Below are positions 1 through 7,523 of a stretch of DNA of 64,000 nt, one piece after another (within the stretch, counting starts at the first letter, position 1; every line of letters begins with the position of its first letter). A program made the translations under genes and the position numbers. Below the pieces are notes generated by a model. That model was given only the letters and a program-made list of their open reading frames with translations, did no database searches and had not been told where the DNA came from. The stretch is from Rhodovarius crocodyli. GTDB lineage: Bacteria > Pseudomonadota > Alphaproteobacteria > Acetobacterales > Acetobacteraceae. The stretch covers positions 124,001-188,000 of the forward strand of contig NZ_SACL01000003.1 of assembly GCF_004005855.1 (NCBI RefSeq). The letters are read 5' to 3'.

Positions 1-970
1 AATAGGTGGAGGCATCGGGCGTGCCGACGGGCTTGCCCTCGAAGAACACGCTGGTCAGGCCGGCCATCAGCGGGCCGTAGACGATGTAGCAATGCCCCAC
101 CACCCAGCCGACATCGCTGGCGGTGAACATCACATCACCCGCGTGCAGCCCGTACATGTTGGCGATGGAGGCGTGCAGCGCGACCGCGTGGCCGCCGTTC
201 TCGCGCACGATGCCCTTGGGCTTACCCGTCGTGCCGGAGGTGTAGAGGATATACAGCGGGTGCGTCGCCTCCACCGGCACGCAGGGGTGCGGGGCGGCGG
301 CGGCCACGGCCTCGCGCCAGTCGACATCGCGGCCCGGCACCATGGTGGCGGGCTGCTGGTCGCGCTGCAGGATCAGGCAGTGGTCGGGCTTGTGGCGCGC
401 CAGGTCGATCGCGGCATCCAGCAGCGGCTTGTAGGCGACGATGCGCCCCGGCTCGATGCCGCAGCTGGCGGCCAGGATCATGCGCGGCTCGGCATCGTCG
501 ATGCGGGCGGCGAGTTCGGGCGCGGCGAAGCCGCCGAACACCACGGAATGGATGGCGCCCAGCCGCGCGCAGGCCAGCATGGCCATCGCGGCCTCGGGCA
601 CCATGGGCATGTAGATGACGACGCGGTCGCCCTTCACCACGCCGCGCGCGGCCATCGCACCCGCCAGGCGCTCCACCTCGGACAGCAGCTCGGCATAGGT
701 GATGCGGCGCCTGGTGCCGGTGACGGGGCTGTCATAGCACAGGGCCGCCTGGTCACCGCGCCCGCGTGCCACATGCCGGTCCAGCGCGTTGTAGCAGGTG
801 TTCAGCTCGCCATCCGCGAACCACAGCCCATAGGCGCCCTGGCCCTCGAAGAAGGCGCGGGACGGCGGCTTGGACCAGTCCAGGCCCCGTGCGCATTCCA
901 TCCACCAGCCCTCGGGGTTGGCGGCCCAGGCCGCGCGCGCGGCGTCGTACCCGACGGTTGTTCCGTCCAT
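1..970 (-). CDS. prpE: Propionyl-CoA synthetase (AMP-forming acyl-CoA ligase), N-terminal part
   Basis: The gene runs off the left edge of the window; 323 codons are present. It activates propionate (or acetate) to the acyl-CoA through an acyl-adenylate in the cytoplasm. The N-terminal acetyl-CoA-synthetase cap region is followed by the AMP-binding P-loop-like motif YTSGTTGKPKG near residue 252. The stretches CYNALDRH, GAIHSVVFGGF and ASDVGWVVGH are characteristic of the PrpE/Acs group. The string DSPVTGTRRRITYAEL favours PrpE over Acs. The ATG at 970 follows GGAGG about five bases upstream. It is divergent from the amidohydrolase at 1048. Specificity for propionate is inferred from resemblance only, because the C-terminal domain is missing. 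Confidence 0.85.
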   Translation of the reverse strand, partial: MDGTTVGYDAARAAWAANPEGWWMECARGLDWSKPPSRAFFEGQGAYGLWFADGELNTCYNALDRHVARGRGDQAALCYDSPVTGTRRRITYAELLSEVERLAGAMAARGVVKGDRVVIYMPMVPEAAMAMLACARLGAIHSVVFGGFAAPELAARIDDAEPRMILAASCGIEPGRIVAYKPLLDAAIDLARHKPDHCLILQRDQQPATMVPGRDVDWREAVAAAAPHPCVPVEATHPLYILYTSGTTGKPKGIVRENGGHAVALHASIANMYGLHAGDVMFTASDVGWVVGHCYIVYGPLMAGLTSVFFEGKPVGTPDASTY

Positions 971-1047
971 GGTATCCTCCCTAGTCTTTGGACCATGGGA
1001 TAGGGCGGCGCCACGCCGCATGTCCAGCAGATTGGGGGTCAGGCGCC

Positions 1048-2004
1048 ATGAACCATTCGTATGCTCGCGGCAGGCGTGCGGCGCTGCTGGCGGCCGCCAC
1101 GGCGCTGGCCGCACCGCCGGCCCTGGCGCAGGAGGGCGGGGAGCGCATCCGCCGCCGCGCCGCCGCCCCTGCCGCCGCCCCTGGCGAGCGGCCGCCGGGC
1201 GAGCTGACGCCCTTCATCGACGCCCATGTCCACCTGAATGACGAGGCCATGCAGCTGGAGCTGATGCAGCGGCATGGCGCCACCCGCGCGGTGGTGTTCT
1301 GGGGCCGCAACGGCGACAACGACACCATCCTGGCCGCCGCCACCCGCCATCCGGACCGCTTCATCCCCTTCGCCTGCGTCTCTCCGCTGCGCCGGGCCGA
1401 CCGGCGGCAATGGGATGCGGACGACCCCGCCGTGGCGTCGGGGCTGGATGCCCTGCTGGCCACCGGCCGCTTCAAGGGCATCGGTGAGGTCTCGGCGGTC
1501 CACTTCCCCTCGCCCGGCCTGCCCGAAACCGACTACGACCCGATGGGCCCCACCATGCGCGGCATCATGGAGGTCGCGCGGCGGCACCGCGTTCCGGTGA
1601 TGGTGCATATCGAGGTGACGCGCCTGCGGGAGATGCAGGCGCTGATTGAGGCCTATCGCGACGTGCCGGTCATCTGGGCCCATGGCGGCTATACGCCGCT
1701 GTTCCTGGCCGCGCGGTTGCTGGGGCAGCACCCCAACCTGACCTATGAGCTGAGCGCCCGCACCTGGCCGCGCCACCCGCGCTCACCCGACTATACCATC
1801 CTGCGGGACGGCATCGCGGTGTGGCCCGAATGGCTGCGGCTGATCGAGGAACAGCCGGGGCGCTTCATCATCGGCACCGATGCCAGCCACCGCACGCTGG
1901 CCAGCGACACGATGAAGTACGACAGCGTGCAGAACGTCCTGCGCCAGCTGACCCCCGCCGTGCGGGAGCGCGTGGCGAGGACGAACATGGAGGCGCTGCT
2001 CTGA
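1048..2004 (+). CDS. Exported amidohydrolase family (TIM-barrel metal-dependent hydrolase)
   Basis: This 318-residue protein has an N-terminal export signal (RGRRAALLAAATALAAP...ALAQ), so it probably acts in the periplasm. Metal-binding motifs of the amidohydrolase-2 superfamily are visible: DAHVHL near residue 53, a histidine in VMVHIEV, and HGG later in the barrel. A late acid, GTDASH, is in the expected place. The ATG at 1048 was preferred over the upstream in-frame ATG at 988 because it puts the signal peptide at the N terminus. The substrate is unknown. It is divergent from prpE and faces the convergent quinone reductase. Confidence 0.75.
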   Translation: MNHSYARGRRAALLAAATALAAPPALAQEGGERIRRRAAAPAAAPGERPPGELTPFIDAHVHLNDEAMQLELMQRHGATRAVVFWGRNGDNDTILAAATRHPDRFIPFACVSPLRRADRRQWDADDPAVASGLDALLATGRFKGIGEVSAVHFPSPGLPETDYDPMGPTMRGIMEVARRHRVPVMVHIEVTRLREMQALIEAYRDVPVIWAHGGYTPLFLAARLLGQHPNLTYELSARTWPRHPRSPDYTILRDGIAVWPEWLRLIEEQPGRFIIGTDASHRTLASDTMKYDSVQNVLRQLTPAVRERVARTNMEALL

Positions 2005-2023
2005 TCCCGAGAGTCCCCAGGCC

Positions 2024-3013
2024 CTAAGGCAGCAGCACCAGCTTGCCGATCGTATCGCGCCGTTCCATCCGGCGGTGGGCTTCCGCCGCCTGTTCCAGCG
2101 GGAAGCGGCCACCGATCGTGACCGTCAGCCGGCCATCGGCGACGAGGCCGAACAGCGTCCCGAGATCGGCCTTCAGCGCCGCCGCGTCCAGCAGGGGCAC
2201 CACGGCGAAGCCCGTCACCGACTGGTTCCTGAAGATCAGGCCCAGCAGTTCCGGCACGCCCAGCGCGAAATCCTGGATGTTCAGCGCGCCGTAGATGACG
2301 ATCTGCCCGAGGGGTGCCAGCAGTTGCAGGCTGTCCCTGGTCACGTCGCCGCCGGCGGATTCATAGATGATGTCGGGCCGGTGCCCGCCCAGCGCCGCCA
2401 CCAGCTCCTCCGTCCAGCCGGGACGGGTGTAATCCACGCCGGCATCGGCCCCCATGGAACGCGCGAAATCCAGCTTCCGTTCCCCGCCGGCAGCCGCCGC
2501 GACCAGCCGCGCCCCGGCATGCTTCGCCAACTGCACCAGAAGGGAGCCGACGCCACCCGCGGCCGCATTGACCAGCACCAGCTTTCCCGCGGGCGGCGCC
2601 CGGCGCACCAGATGCAGCGCCGCCAGGCCCTGGACCATGACGGCTACAGCCTGCTCGAAGGACAGCGCCGCCGGCAGCGGCACCAGATAATCCGCGGGCA
2701 TGACGGCATATTCGGCATAGCCGCCGAGGCCGGCGGCAGTGGCGAAGATGGGTGCTGCGACGCGCGCGCCAGGCTCCAGCCCTTCGACACCCGGGCCCAG
2801 CGCCTCGATCGTGCCGGCCACCTCGTTCCCTAGGATCGCGGGCAGCGGCGGGGTGACGGCGTAGCGGTCCCGCCGCATCAGCGTATCGGCGAAATTGACG
2901 CCGGAGGCCCTGACGCGGACCAACGCCTCTCCCGCGCCGGGAACGGGCAGGGGCATGTCGACCGGTTCGAGGGCTTCGGGCTCGCCGAAGCGGGTCAGTC
3001 GGATGGCTTTCAT
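2024..3013 (-). CDS. Zinc-free NAD(P)H:quinone oxidoreductase (MDR superfamily)
   Basis: This 329-residue cytoplasmic enzyme of the medium-chain dehydrogenase superfamily has a GroES-like N-terminal domain (ASGVNFADTLMRR) and a Rossmann domain with the AAAGGVGSLLVQLAK dinucleotide motif. The zinc-ligand cysteines of alcohol dehydrogenases are absent, as in quinone reductase/QorA-type members. A longer reading frame extends upstream to 3193, but the ATG at 3013 (MKAIRLTRFG) is where family members start. The gene is divergent from an HxlR regulator, a pairing common for redox or electrophile-responsive reductases. The true electron acceptor is not known. Confidence 0.85.
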   Translation of the reverse strand: MKAIRLTRFGEPEALEPVDMPLPVPGAGEALVRVRASGVNFADTLMRRDRYAVTPPLPAILGNEVAGTIEALGPGVEGLEPGARVAAPIFATAAGLGGYAEYAVMPADYLVPLPAALSFEQAVAVMVQGLAALHLVRRAPPAGKLVLVNAAAGGVGSLLVQLAKHAGARLVAAAAGGERKLDFARSMGADAGVDYTRPGWTEELVAALGGHRPDIIYESAGGDVTRDSLQLLAPLGQIVIYGALNIQDFALGVPELLGLIFRNQSVTGFAVVPLLDAAALKADLGTLFGLVADGRLTVTIGGRFPLEQAAEAHRRMERRDTIGKLVLLP

Positions 3014-3070
3014 CGGGGGTGCTTTCGCGCTGTTCGGCGCCGTTCTGGCCGTAACCTCCGCCCCGCTTCT

Positions 3071-3084
3071 ACGAACCAGTTCGT
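3071..3084. promoter_or_regulatory. Perfect inverted repeat, candidate HxlR operator
   Basis: ACGAAC-CA-GTTCGT is a perfect 6-2-6 inverted repeat in the 94-bp divergent gap between the quinone reductase (start 3013) and the HxlR gene (start 3108). HxlR-family winged-helix dimers bind short palindromes in such gaps and respond to electrophiles. The operator role is inferred from position and symmetry. Confidence 0.45.
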
Positions 3085-3107
3085 GCCATACGCACCCGGA
3101 GGTTCCC

Positions 3108-3527
3108 ATGGCCGACCCGATCAAGAAGCTGCCGATCCTGCCGGCCGAGCGCACGCTGAAGCTCATCGCCGGCCGCTGGAAGCCGATCGTCATCTACTAT
3201 CTGCTGGAGGCGCCCAGGCGCCTGTCGGAGCTGCGGCGCCTGATGCCCGAGATCAGCCAGAAGGTGCTGGTGCAGCAGCTGAGGGAGCTGGAGGCCCACG
3301 GCATCCTGCGGCGGGAGGTGTTCCGCCAGGTGCCGCCGCGCGTGGAATACAGCGCCACGCCGCTGGGGCGCAGCCTGGAGGGCGTGCTGATGGCGCTGTG
3401 CGACTGGGGCCGCAGCCACGCCATGGAACTGGACGAGCTGGACCGCCTGGTGGACTGCACGGTGCGGCCGCCGCGCTGGCCCGGCCGGGTCAGCCCCGAT
3501 ACATCCCCCCGCCATCCACATCGATGA
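3108..3527 (+). CDS. HxlR-family winged-helix transcriptional regulator
   Basis: This 139-residue protein matches the HxlR (DUF24) fold: an N-terminal helix with LIAGRWKPIVIYYLL, the recognition helix region LSELRRLMPEISQKVLVQQLRELEAHG cut here to its landmarks RLMPEISQKVL and LRELE, and a wing ending VEYSATPLGRSL. There is no cysteine in the usual redox position near the N terminus, so the signal it senses is unclear. The ATG at 3108 has CGGAGG upstream. It is divergent from the quinone reductase and probably controls it. Its 3' end overlaps the convergent SDR gene by 38 bases. Confidence 0.85.
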   Translation: MADPIKKLPILPAERTLKLIAGRWKPIVIYYLLEAPRRLSELRRLMPEISQKVLVQQLRELEAHGILRREVFRQVPPRVEYSATPLGRSLEGVLMALCDWGRSHAMELDELDRLVDCTVRPPRWPGRVSPDTSPRHPHR

Positions 3528-4263
3528 CCGTGCCCGACAGATACCCCCCGCGCGGGCTGGCGCAGAACACGGCCAGTTCCCCGATCTCGGCGGCTTCGAT
3601 GGGGCGGCCGAAGGGCAGCTTCGTCAGCGTCTCACGCCAGCGATCGGCGTCGCCCAGCGCCTTTTCGGCGTTGAAGCGGGCCTGGCGTTCCATGCGCTCC
3701 GTCGCGGTCACGGCGGGGTTGATGCCCACCACGCGCACATTGTCGGCCGGCGTGGCGGCGCCCAGCGCCTGGGTGAAGGCGATCAGCGCCGCATTGCCCG
3801 CGCTGCCGGCGATATAGCCCGCCTTGTTGGCCCGGCCCGCCATGCCGATGACGTTCACGATCACCCCGTCCCGCCGCGCCTGCATGCGGGGCAGGAACAG
3901 CTGGGTCAGGTGGATATAGCCGAACACCTTCAGGTCCCACGCGGCCTTCCAGCGTTCCAGCGTCAGGTCCGCGATGCCGCCGGAGGGGATGGCGCCGGCA
4001 TTGTTCACCAGCACATCCACATCGGGGTGGGACTCGAACAGGGCCTGGCGGTCATCCTCTCGGGACAGGTCGGCCGCGACGGCGGTGACGGAGACCTGGA
4101 AGCGCCCGCGCAGCCCCTCTGCCGCCTCGACCAGGGCGGCCGGGTCGCGCGCGGCCAGGATCACGGCCGCACCCTCGGCCGCGAAGGCCTCGGCGCAGGC
4201 CAGCCCGATGCCCTTGGAGCCGCCGGTGACCAGCACCGTGCGGCCGGAAAGCCCCATGTCCAT
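3490..4263 (-). CDS. SDR-family protein with degenerate catalytic residues
   Basis: This 257-residue protein has a classical SDR Rossmann fold: the cofactor motif TGGSKGIG (residues 13-20) and NNAG (87-90). The active site is unusual. The catalytic serine position reads NVIGMAG, with Gly140 where Ser is expected. The YxxxK motif reads YIAGS, so Tyr150 is kept but Ser154 replaces the lysine. It may bind NAD(P)H without classical SDR chemistry, or belong to the SDR clade ending ..GSAGNAAL that uses another mechanism. The ATG at 4263 overlaps the Bug gene's stop by one base (TAATG), implying coupled translation. It is the last gene of the minus-strand train. Confidence 0.8.
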   Translation of the reverse strand: MDMGLSGRTVLVTGGSKGIGLACAEAFAAEGAAVILAARDPAALVEAAEGLRGRFQVSVTAVAADLSREDDRQALFESHPDVDVLVNNAGAIPSGGIADLTLERWKAAWDLKVFGYIHLTQLFLPRMQARRDGVIVNVIGMAGRANKAGYIAGSAGNAALIAFTQALGAATPADNVRVVGINPAVTATERMERQARFNAEKALGDADRWRETLTKLPFGRPIEAAEIGELAVFCASPRGGYLSGTVIDVDGGGMYRG

Positions 4264-5246
4264 TATTCGCGCCCCAGCCGGATGCCGGCCTGGTCCACGA
4301 TCCGGCGGAACTTTTCGAGTTCGCTGGTCAGGAAGGCGCGGGTGGTGTCGGGGGTGGTGGGCGCGGCGGGGTCCACGCCCGCGTCGCGCATCCGGCGAGA
4401 GGCATCGGGCTCCGCCAGCACCGCATTGGCCTGGGCGCTGATGTGGCGCGCCAGCGCGGGGTCCATGCCCTTCGGCCCCAGCAGCACGTTCCAGGTCGTG
4501 ACCTCGAAGCCCGGCAGGCCGGATTCCGCCAGGGTCGGGATGTCCGGGAACAGCGGGTGGCGCTGCAGGGACGTCACGGCCAGCCCGCGCGAGAGCCCGT
4601 CGCGCAGGTGGTTCGCCGTGCTGGCCATCACTTCCAGGCTGTATTCCACCTCGCCCTTGGCCAGCGCCTCCATCACGGCGGACCCGCCGCGATAGGGCAC
4701 ATGTTCGGCCACCAGCCCGCCGGCCGCGATCTTCATGTACTCGCCGGTCAGATGCCCGATGCCGCCCGCGCCCGAGGTCGCCCAGCTGGCCTTGCCCGGA
4801 TTGGCGCGCACATAGTCGAACAGATCCCGCACCGTTCTGAACCGCGATGTGCCAGGCACCACCAGCACCATCGGGCCCCCGCCGACCATGGCGATGGGCG
4901 TGAAATCGGCCACGGGGTCATAGGGTGTCTGGCGCGGCAGGGCGGCCGGGTTGCTCGCGTGGGAGGAAGCGGTGCCCAGCAGCAGCGTGTAGCCGTCGGC
5001 CGGGCGGTTCTTCACCCATTCGCTGCCCACGGCGCCGCCGGCGCCCGCGCGGTTTTCCACGATGACGCGGCCATTGGCGCCGAGGCGCGGCGAGAGGCGC
5101 TCCGCCATGATGCGCGCCGCGATGTCGGTGCTGCCGCCGGCCAGGAAGGGCACGGTCAGCGAGATCGGCCGGTCCGGCCAGCCGGCGGGCTGGGCGTTTG
5201 CGACAACAGGGGCGGCCAGCGCCCCCAGGAACAGGCGGCGCTTCAT
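4263..5246 (-). CDS. Bug/TctC-family periplasmic solute receptor
   Basis: This 327-residue protein has a signal peptide (MKRRLFLGALAAPVVANAQ) followed by the Bug/TctC ligand-binding fold. The signatures are PDRPISLTVPFLAGGSTD, VIVENRAGAGG, the late HVPYRGG and the LFPDIPTLAESG motif. These receptors bind carboxylates in the periplasm for TctAB membrane partners, which are not present here. It overlaps the upstream aminotransferase by four bases (ATGA) and the downstream SDR by one, so all three are co-translated. The ligand may be a 2-oxo or amino acid processed by the neighbouring aminotransferase; that is inference. Confidence 0.9.
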   Translation of the reverse strand: MKRRLFLGALAAPVVANAQPAGWPDRPISLTVPFLAGGSTDIAARIMAERLSPRLGANGRVIVENRAGAGGAVGSEWVKNRPADGYTLLLGTASSHASNPAALPRQTPYDPVADFTPIAMVGGGPMVLVVPGTSRFRTVRDLFDYVRANPGKASWATSGAGGIGHLTGEYMKIAAGGLVAEHVPYRGGSAVMEALAKGEVEYSLEVMASTANHLRDGLSRGLAVTSLQRHPLFPDIPTLAESGLPGFEVTTWNVLLGPKGMDPALARHISAQANAVLAEPDASRRMRDAGVDPAAPTTPDTTRAFLTSELEKFRRIVDQAGIRLGRE

Positions 5247-6442
5247 GCGGTCAGTTCCTCCATCGCGGCGGCCACGCCGCCCGGGCGGTGCGGCACGTTG
5301 TTCAGCTTCAACGCCATTTCCACGCTGGCCAGCGTGCCCAGCACCATCGGCTCATTCAAATCGCCCAGATGGCCGATGCGGAACACGCGGCCCGCCAGCT
5401 TGTTCAGCCCGGCCCCCAGCGAGACGTTGAAGCGGTTGCGGCAGGTGGCGCGCACGGCATCCGCGTCATGGCCATCGGGCATCAGGATGGCGGTCACGCT
5501 GTCGCTGGCACGGGCATCGTCCTGGCAGTACAGCTCGGGGCCGCCAACATTGCTATTGGGCCCGTTGCCCGACCAGTGCTTCACGGCGGCCCGCACGGCG
5601 CGCGCCAGCCGGGTGTGCCGCGCCCAGACCTGCTCCAGCCCTTCTTCCTCCAGCAGGCGCAGGGATTCCGCCAGGCCATAGAACAGCGTGGTCGGCACCG
5701 TGCCGATGAAGCTGCGGTGGCGGCGGGTCAGCATCTCCGACCAGTCGAAGTAATGCTTGGGAATGCGAGAGCCCTTATGCGCCTCCAGCGCCTTCTCCGA
5801 GACGCCGGTGAAGGAGAAGCCGGTGGGCAGCATCAGCCCCTTCTGGCTGCCGCCCACCACGACATCCACGCCCCAGGCATCCATCTCGAAGGGCAGGGAG
5901 GCGAGGGAGGAAATCGTGTCCGCCAGCAGCAGGGCCGGGTGGCCGGCAGCGTCCATGGCGGCGCGCACCGCGCCGATGTCCAGCATGGTGCCCGCCGCGG
6001 TCTCGTTATGAACGGCGCAGACGGCCTTGATGCGGTGCTCGGTGTCGCCCGCCAGCTTGGCGCGCAGGGCGCAGAAATCGGCGCCCTTGCGCCAGTCCGC
6101 CGGCAGCGTGTCGATGCACAGGCCCAGCGCCTTGCCCATCTTCGCCCAGGATTCGGAGAAATGCCCCGTCTCGATCACCAGCAGCGTGTCGCCGGTGTTG
6201 AACAGGTTGGCCATGCTGGCTTCCCAGGCGCCATGGCCCGAGGCGGTGTAGAAGAACAGGTGCTGCTTCGTGCGCAGGACGCGCTTCAGCCCCGCCACGC
6301 AACGCTCGTACAGCTCGAAGAAATCCGCATCGTTGAAGTCGATGCTGGCGTGGGAGACAGCGCGCATCACGCTGTCGGGGATGTTGGTGGGGCCCGGGTT
6401 CGCGAAGAACATCCGGCCCCGCGGCTTCTGTATGGCGTTCAT
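5243..6442 (-). CDS. Class V aminotransferase (alanine/serine-glyoxylate type)
   Basis: This 399-residue PLP enzyme is of fold type I, class V. The start region FFANPGPTNIP is typical of serine/alanine-glyoxylate aminotransferases. ASGHGAWEA binds the cofactor phosphate, DTISSL supplies the PLP aspartate, and GGSQKG contains the Schiff-base lysine at residue 201. It would move an amino group from serine or another amino acid to glyoxylate or a related oxo acid. It is followed by coupled Bug and SDR genes and preceded by VOC and RidA genes. RidA proteins remove reactive enamines released by PLP enzymes, which fits this context. Exact substrates are unknown. Confidence 0.88.
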   Translation of the reverse strand: MNAIQKPRGRMFFANPGPTNIPDSVMRAVSHASIDFNDADFFELYERCVAGLKRVLRTKQHLFFYTASGHGAWEASMANLFNTGDTLLVIETGHFSESWAKMGKALGLCIDTLPADWRKGADFCALRAKLAGDTEHRIKAVCAVHNETAAGTMLDIGAVRAAMDAAGHPALLLADTISSLASLPFEMDAWGVDVVVGGSQKGLMLPTGFSFTGVSEKALEAHKGSRIPKHYFDWSEMLTRRHRSFIGTVPTTLFYGLAESLRLLEEEGLEQVWARHTRLARAVRAAVKHWSGNGPNSNVGGPELYCQDDARASDSVTAILMPDGHDADAVRATCRNRFNVSLGAGLNKLAGRVFRIGHLGDLNEPMVLGTLASVEMALKLNNVPHRPGGVAAAMEELTA

Positions 6443-6477
6443 TTTCTTGTGTTTCCCCCTGGCGCCCCTCGGCGCCG

Positions 6478-6876
6478 CTAGTCGCCGTAGGTGCTGATCT
6501 CGATCAGGTTCCCGTCAGGGTCGCGGCAATAGACGCTGTTCATCGGCCCCAGCGCGCCGAACTTCACCACCGGCCCCTCGACGATGGCGATGCCGCATTC
6601 CTTCAGATGCTCCACCACATCGGCCGACTGCACGGTGACGATGAAGCACAGGTCCTGCGTGCCGGGCTGGGTGTTGGTGCTGCTGTGCCATGCCTCGGGC
6701 GAGGCATCATGCGGGCGCAGGTTCACCTTCTGCCCGCCGAAGCGCAGCGCGGTGCGGTTGTCCTTGCCGAACACCTCGCGCTCCATCCCGAGCACGCGCT
6801 GATACCAGGAGGCAGAGACCTCCACATCCAGGACATTGATGACCAGGTGATCCAGGCGATCGACGGCAAAGCGCAT
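6478..6876 (-). CDS. VOC (glyoxalase/bleomycin-resistance/dioxygenase fold) protein
   Basis: This 132-residue single-domain protein has two beta-alpha-beta-beta-beta repeats. It starts RLDHLVINVLDVE with the first metal-ligand His and ends CRDPDGNLIEIS with the late glutamate typical of the vicinal oxygen chelate superfamily. It is likely a small cytoplasmic metal-dependent isomerase, lyase or ligand-binding protein. Its ATG directly abuts the RidA stop (TGA at 6879-6877), so the two are co-expressed. No particular substrate can be assigned. Confidence 0.8.
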   Translation of the reverse strand: MRFAVDRLDHLVINVLDVEVSASWYQRVLGMEREVFGKDNRTALRFGGQKVNLRPHDASPEAWHSSTNTQPGTQDLCFIVTVQSADVVEHLKECGIAIVEGPVVKFGALGPMNSVYCRDPDGNLIEISTYGD

Positions 6877-7266
6877 TCAGGCGTCCTTTGTCAGGCGGGC
6901 GGTGACTTCGATTTCGATGCGCATCGCATCGGTCTGCAAACCGGCATGGATCAGGGTGGAGGCCGGGCGGGCGGTGCCGAAATACTTCTTCACGACAGGC
7001 CAGCAGGGTTGCCAGTCCTCTCGCCGCGGCACGATGAAGGTGGCGCGCACCACATGGTCCAGGCTGGTGCCGGCCTGTTCCAGTGCCATCGCGATGTTGC
7101 GGAAGCACTGGTCGGCCTGGGAGACCACGTCATCCGCGATGGTCATGGTCGAATAGTCGTAGCCGGTGGTGCCGGAGACGAACACGTAGTCTCCATCCAC
7201 CACCGCGCGGGAATAGCCGATTTCTTCCTCGAAGACGGAACCGGAGGAGATGAGGCGACGGGTCAT
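6877..7266 (-). CDS. RidA/YjgF-family enamine/imine deaminase-like protein
   Basis: This 129-residue protein has the YjgF/RidA fold: YSRAVVDGDYVFVSGTTG near the N terminus, a QADQCFRNI helix and the late RPASTLIHAG motif. RidA proteins hydrolyse 2-aminoacrylate-type intermediates released by PLP enzymes. The usual catalytic arginine neighbourhood is present as the ...RPAST... stretch, although the substrate pocket is of a divergent subgroup. The ATG at 7266 was chosen over the one at 7275. It overlaps the DUF1272 stop (TGATG) and has GGAG about eleven bases upstream, whereas the 7275 start sits directly on that GGAG. Confidence 0.82.
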   Translation of the reverse strand: MTRRLISSGSVFEEEIGYSRAVVDGDYVFVSGTTGYDYSTMTIADDVVSQADQCFRNIAMALEQAGTSLDHVVRATFIVPRREDWQPCWPVVKKYFGTARPASTLIHAGLQTDAMRIEIEVTARLTKDA

Positions 7267-7505
7267 CAGGCGCATTTCTCCGGGCGGTGCTTGCGTTCAG
7301 TGCTGGCGGGGAATTTCGCCAGCATGGCGGCGGGCCGGATGGGCCGCGCCACCAGATTGCCCTGGCAATTGGGGCATTTCATGCCGAGGCGCTTTTCCCC
7401 GCATTCCCGGCACCAGGTGCATTCGAAGGTGCAGATCAGGGCCTGGTCGCTGTCTGGCGGCAGGTCCCGGTCGCAGCATTCGCAGTTCGGGCGCAGGGCA
7501 AGCAT
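7266..7505 (-). CDS. DUF1272 small cysteine-rich protein
   Basis: This 79-residue protein matches DUF1272. It opens LRPNCECCDRDLPPDS and has paired cysteines (CECC, CTFECTWC-type spacing, CGE, CPNC), probably binding two zinc ions in a treble-clef or rubredoxin-like fold. The biochemical role of the family is not established. It lies 18 bases after the fumarase gene and overlaps ridA by one base, so it belongs to the same transcription unit. Confidence 0.8.
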   Translation of the reverse strand: MLALRPNCECCDRDLPPDSDQALICTFECTWCRECGEKRLGMKCPNCQGNLVARPIRPAAMLAKFPASTERKHRPEKCA

Positions 7506-7523
7506 GGCGTTCCTCGGTGTCTG

